Shown here piece after piece: positions 63,501 to 64,000 of a stretch of DNA of 64,000 bases (position 1 is its first letter; every line of letters begins with the position of its first letter). The position numbers and the translations under genes are program-made. The stretch comes from Pelagimonas sp017744045 (lineage in GTDB: Bacteria > Pseudomonadota > Alphaproteobacteria > Rhodobacterales > Rhodobacteraceae): NCBI RefSeq assembly GCF_017744045.1, contig NZ_JAGHRD010000001.1. One strand, given 5' to 3'. The notes below the pieces were generated by a model. That model made no database searches. It had not been told where the DNA came from and saw nothing but the letters and a program-made list of their open reading frames with translations.

Positions 63501-63763
63501 TTCAGACGGTCCGGCGTGGGTTTGAGTCGCCGCATCGCCTCGTGCGCGTCCTCAAGGTCAAAGCTGTACTCTCTTCCCCGATGCGTGAAGCGGTTGATGC
63601 GCATCAGCTGGTCGGCGAGCACGTCATCCAGCACCACGTTACGCAGGCGACCGCCGCGCAGGCGAAGCGCCTCCTCTTGTGAGAGTGGGGTGAACCCGAG
63701 CGCAACGAGCAACTGAAGCGCTGGGACTTGAGATTGGTGTTTTTCGGCGGCGTTGAAGGTCAT
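60548..63763 (-). CDS. hsdR: Type I restriction endonuclease subunit R
   Basis: 1071 residues. N-terminal nuclease: RCDIVAF with Asp153, then ILVIENK with Glu167 and Lys169, the PD-(D/E)xK core. SF2 motor: Walker A TQGSGKSLTMVM, motif II VLVDESHRT, motif III FTGTPL, motif V/VI region LLTGFDAPRNTVLYV and LLQAIARVNRLYED. It translocates and cuts foreign DNA together with HsdM/HsdS, which are not in the window and should lie to the right. Codon choice (more TCG, CGG, AAG) differs from the core genes. Confidence 0.95.
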   Translation of the reverse strand: MTFNAAEKHQSQVPALQLLVALGFTPLSQEEALRLRGGRLRNVVLDDVLADQLMRINRFTHRGREYSFDLEDAHEAMRRLKPTPDRLKGLRGTNQDIYDTLVLGTTLTKSIDGDSKSYSFRYIDWDRPENNVFHVTAEFSVERTASSQTKRCDIVAFVNGIPILVIENKRPTESLKKADSQLIGYQNEDNIPQLFHFAQLLVSMNRNSARYATVGTKSKFWADWRDEEDTDEAIAPFANRVLAAAEKDSIFSGDFVGARVYFDSMEAEGDRAVTVQDRTVHALCRPDRLLDLIRRFTVFDGGVRKVARHQQFFGIRRAVETVKQHDISGARKGGVIWHTQGSGKSLTMVMLGRSLALERSIENPRIIIVTDRDDLDKQIKDTFKSCDLEPVRATSGSHLLELVQNKAPLVTTIINKFDTALKHSKLADGDPNIFVLVDESHRTQTGRYGGHSQFAAKMRRLLPKACYLGFTGTPLLKKEKNTLSTFGRLIHRYAIDEAVADGAVVPLLYEGRLVEQQVSGAVIDRWFDKISEGLTENQKRDLKRKFSRMDALAKTDQAIRAKAFDISEHYRQHWQGTGFKAQLVAPSKAAAVRFKEVLDEIGHVSSAIVISPPDENEGNEEVDQESKDLVRKFWSKLMARYKTEDEYNRQIIDAFKGSGDPEILIVVSKLLTGFDAPRNTVLYVCKSLKEHNLLQAIARVNRLYEDGGTEKQFGFIVDYEGLLGELDGALTTYSAFEGYEAADLAGTVHDVREEIRKLPQLQDQLWDLFKPVRNKKDMEQFEQHLADEVLRHEFYARLKAFSRCLHISLSSDKLFDVFDEARIDALKRDWKQFSELKRSVQLRYQETVDVREFEPKIQKLLDDHVVAMPAETIIEVVNINDPDALKAVVEETGVSEASKADRIASATRRAITEKMDEDPTFYKQFSELLEETILAYREKRLSEREYLNSVVDLASKVARKDRGRDVPESIRGDEDAQAFFGVLVGQLKTKGDVSVTGVEVAAIAQQIIDIIKSHLIVDIWSNEVAQNNLRNAIDDYFFDVLRDEKDIDLPVEVLDDLELKIMDLARARFAA

Positions 63764-63999
63764 TTTCCGGTCACCACGAATTGTTTGAAGCCCGCGACGA
63801 GCTTTTCCGCCTGCTTCTGGGTAAGACCCCGTTTGCAGAACTGAGTGACGCGCTGAGTATTTCCTGAGACCACATTGCGCTTGCTGCAGGTCACATCGAA
63901 CTTTCCGCCTGCCACTGGCGAGACTGAGCGCGCGTACTCATAGGTCCCGCATTTGCCGACCTCGTTGCCGGCCGCATCGACGGTCCAGTGCCCGGGGTA
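63760..63999 (-). CDS. Small Cys-containing protein upstream of hsdR, partial
   Basis: Open to the right window edge; 79 residues seen. Its TGA overlaps the hsdR ATG (ATGA), so it is part of the same operon. Contains three Cys (GKCGTYE, VTCSKRN, QFCKRGL) and a basic helical tail (QKQAEKLVAGFKQF). No family recognised; it is not HsdM or HsdS in the part visible. It could be a small accessory protein of the restriction operon. Confidence 0.6.
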   Translation of the reverse strand, partial: YPGHWTVDAAGNEVGKCGTYEYARSVSPVAGGKFDVTCSKRNVVSGNTQRVTQFCKRGLTQKQAEKLVAGFKQFVVTGK

Positions 64000-64000
64000 G

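Overview
This 64 kb window comes from a marine alphaproteobacterium of the Roseobacter group (Rhodobacterales). The assignment rests on a dmdA-acuI DMSP operon with a divergent GntR regulator, on protein sequences typical of that group (HmgA, FahA, Tex, IlvD, AcuI), and on moderately high G+C with tightly overlapping ATGA-type gene junctions. No rRNA, CRISPR array, prophage or integrase was found. One tRNA (Ser-GGA) is present.

Layout. (1) 1-4.8 kb: the 3' part of a giant Ig-repeat surface protein with a C-terminal autotransporter-like barrel; its repeats keep an exact 606 bp period. (2) 4.8-19.5 kb: a complete but rearranged type II secretion locus. gspG-H-I-J-K-L-M run leftward. gspO runs rightward with two Sel1-repeat proteins. 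A small TPR-like lipoprotein lies opposite gspC. gspD-E-F run leftward. Two 266 bp copies of a structured inverted-repeat element sit inside this locus, one between gspK and gspL and one between gspC and gspF. (3) 19.6-25.2 kb: tex, a small membrane protein, a diheme cytochrome, an AraC-type regulator and a YihY/BrkB protein. (4) 25.2-35.3 kb: acuI-dmdA and its GntR regulator, ilvD, then a LysR regulator divergent from an MttB-like methyltransferase plus a dimethylglycine-dehydrogenase-like enzyme. (5) 35.4-42.8 kb: homogentisate catabolism (maiA-marR divergent from hmgA-fahA-MBL protein-FAD monooxygenase-DUF2783) with readable MarR operators. (6) 42.8-45.9 kb: a DUF4173 membrane protein with a two-component system. 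(7) 46.0-52.6 kb: a peptide-type ABC importer with no binding protein, followed by an aldehyde dehydrogenase, an SDR and a P1-family (DmpA/BapA) aminopeptidase. (8) 52.6-56.9 kb: SseB-like protein, UDG-like protein, an ArsR regulator with an ArsP/UPF0718 permease behind a pair of perfect operators, and NhaA. (9) 57.1-59.4 kb: capsule-export ATPase and KpsE-like protein without a KpsM. (10) 59.48 kb: tRNA-Ser, which marks the border of a type I restriction segment (YgjP-like protease, hsdR, a small unknown protein) that runs off the right edge.

How the parts fit. Regions 4 and 5 describe a cell living on algal osmolytes (DMSP, probably methylated amines) and aromatic amino acids. Regions 1, 2 and 9 concern the cell surface and export. 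The most unusual observations are the structured 266 bp element with compensatory changes between its copies, three matching MarR sites of which one exactly fills the hmgA promoter spacer, a pair of identical-architecture ArsR operators 40 bp apart, and a conserved-looking metallo-beta-lactamase-fold protein whose metal motif is altered.
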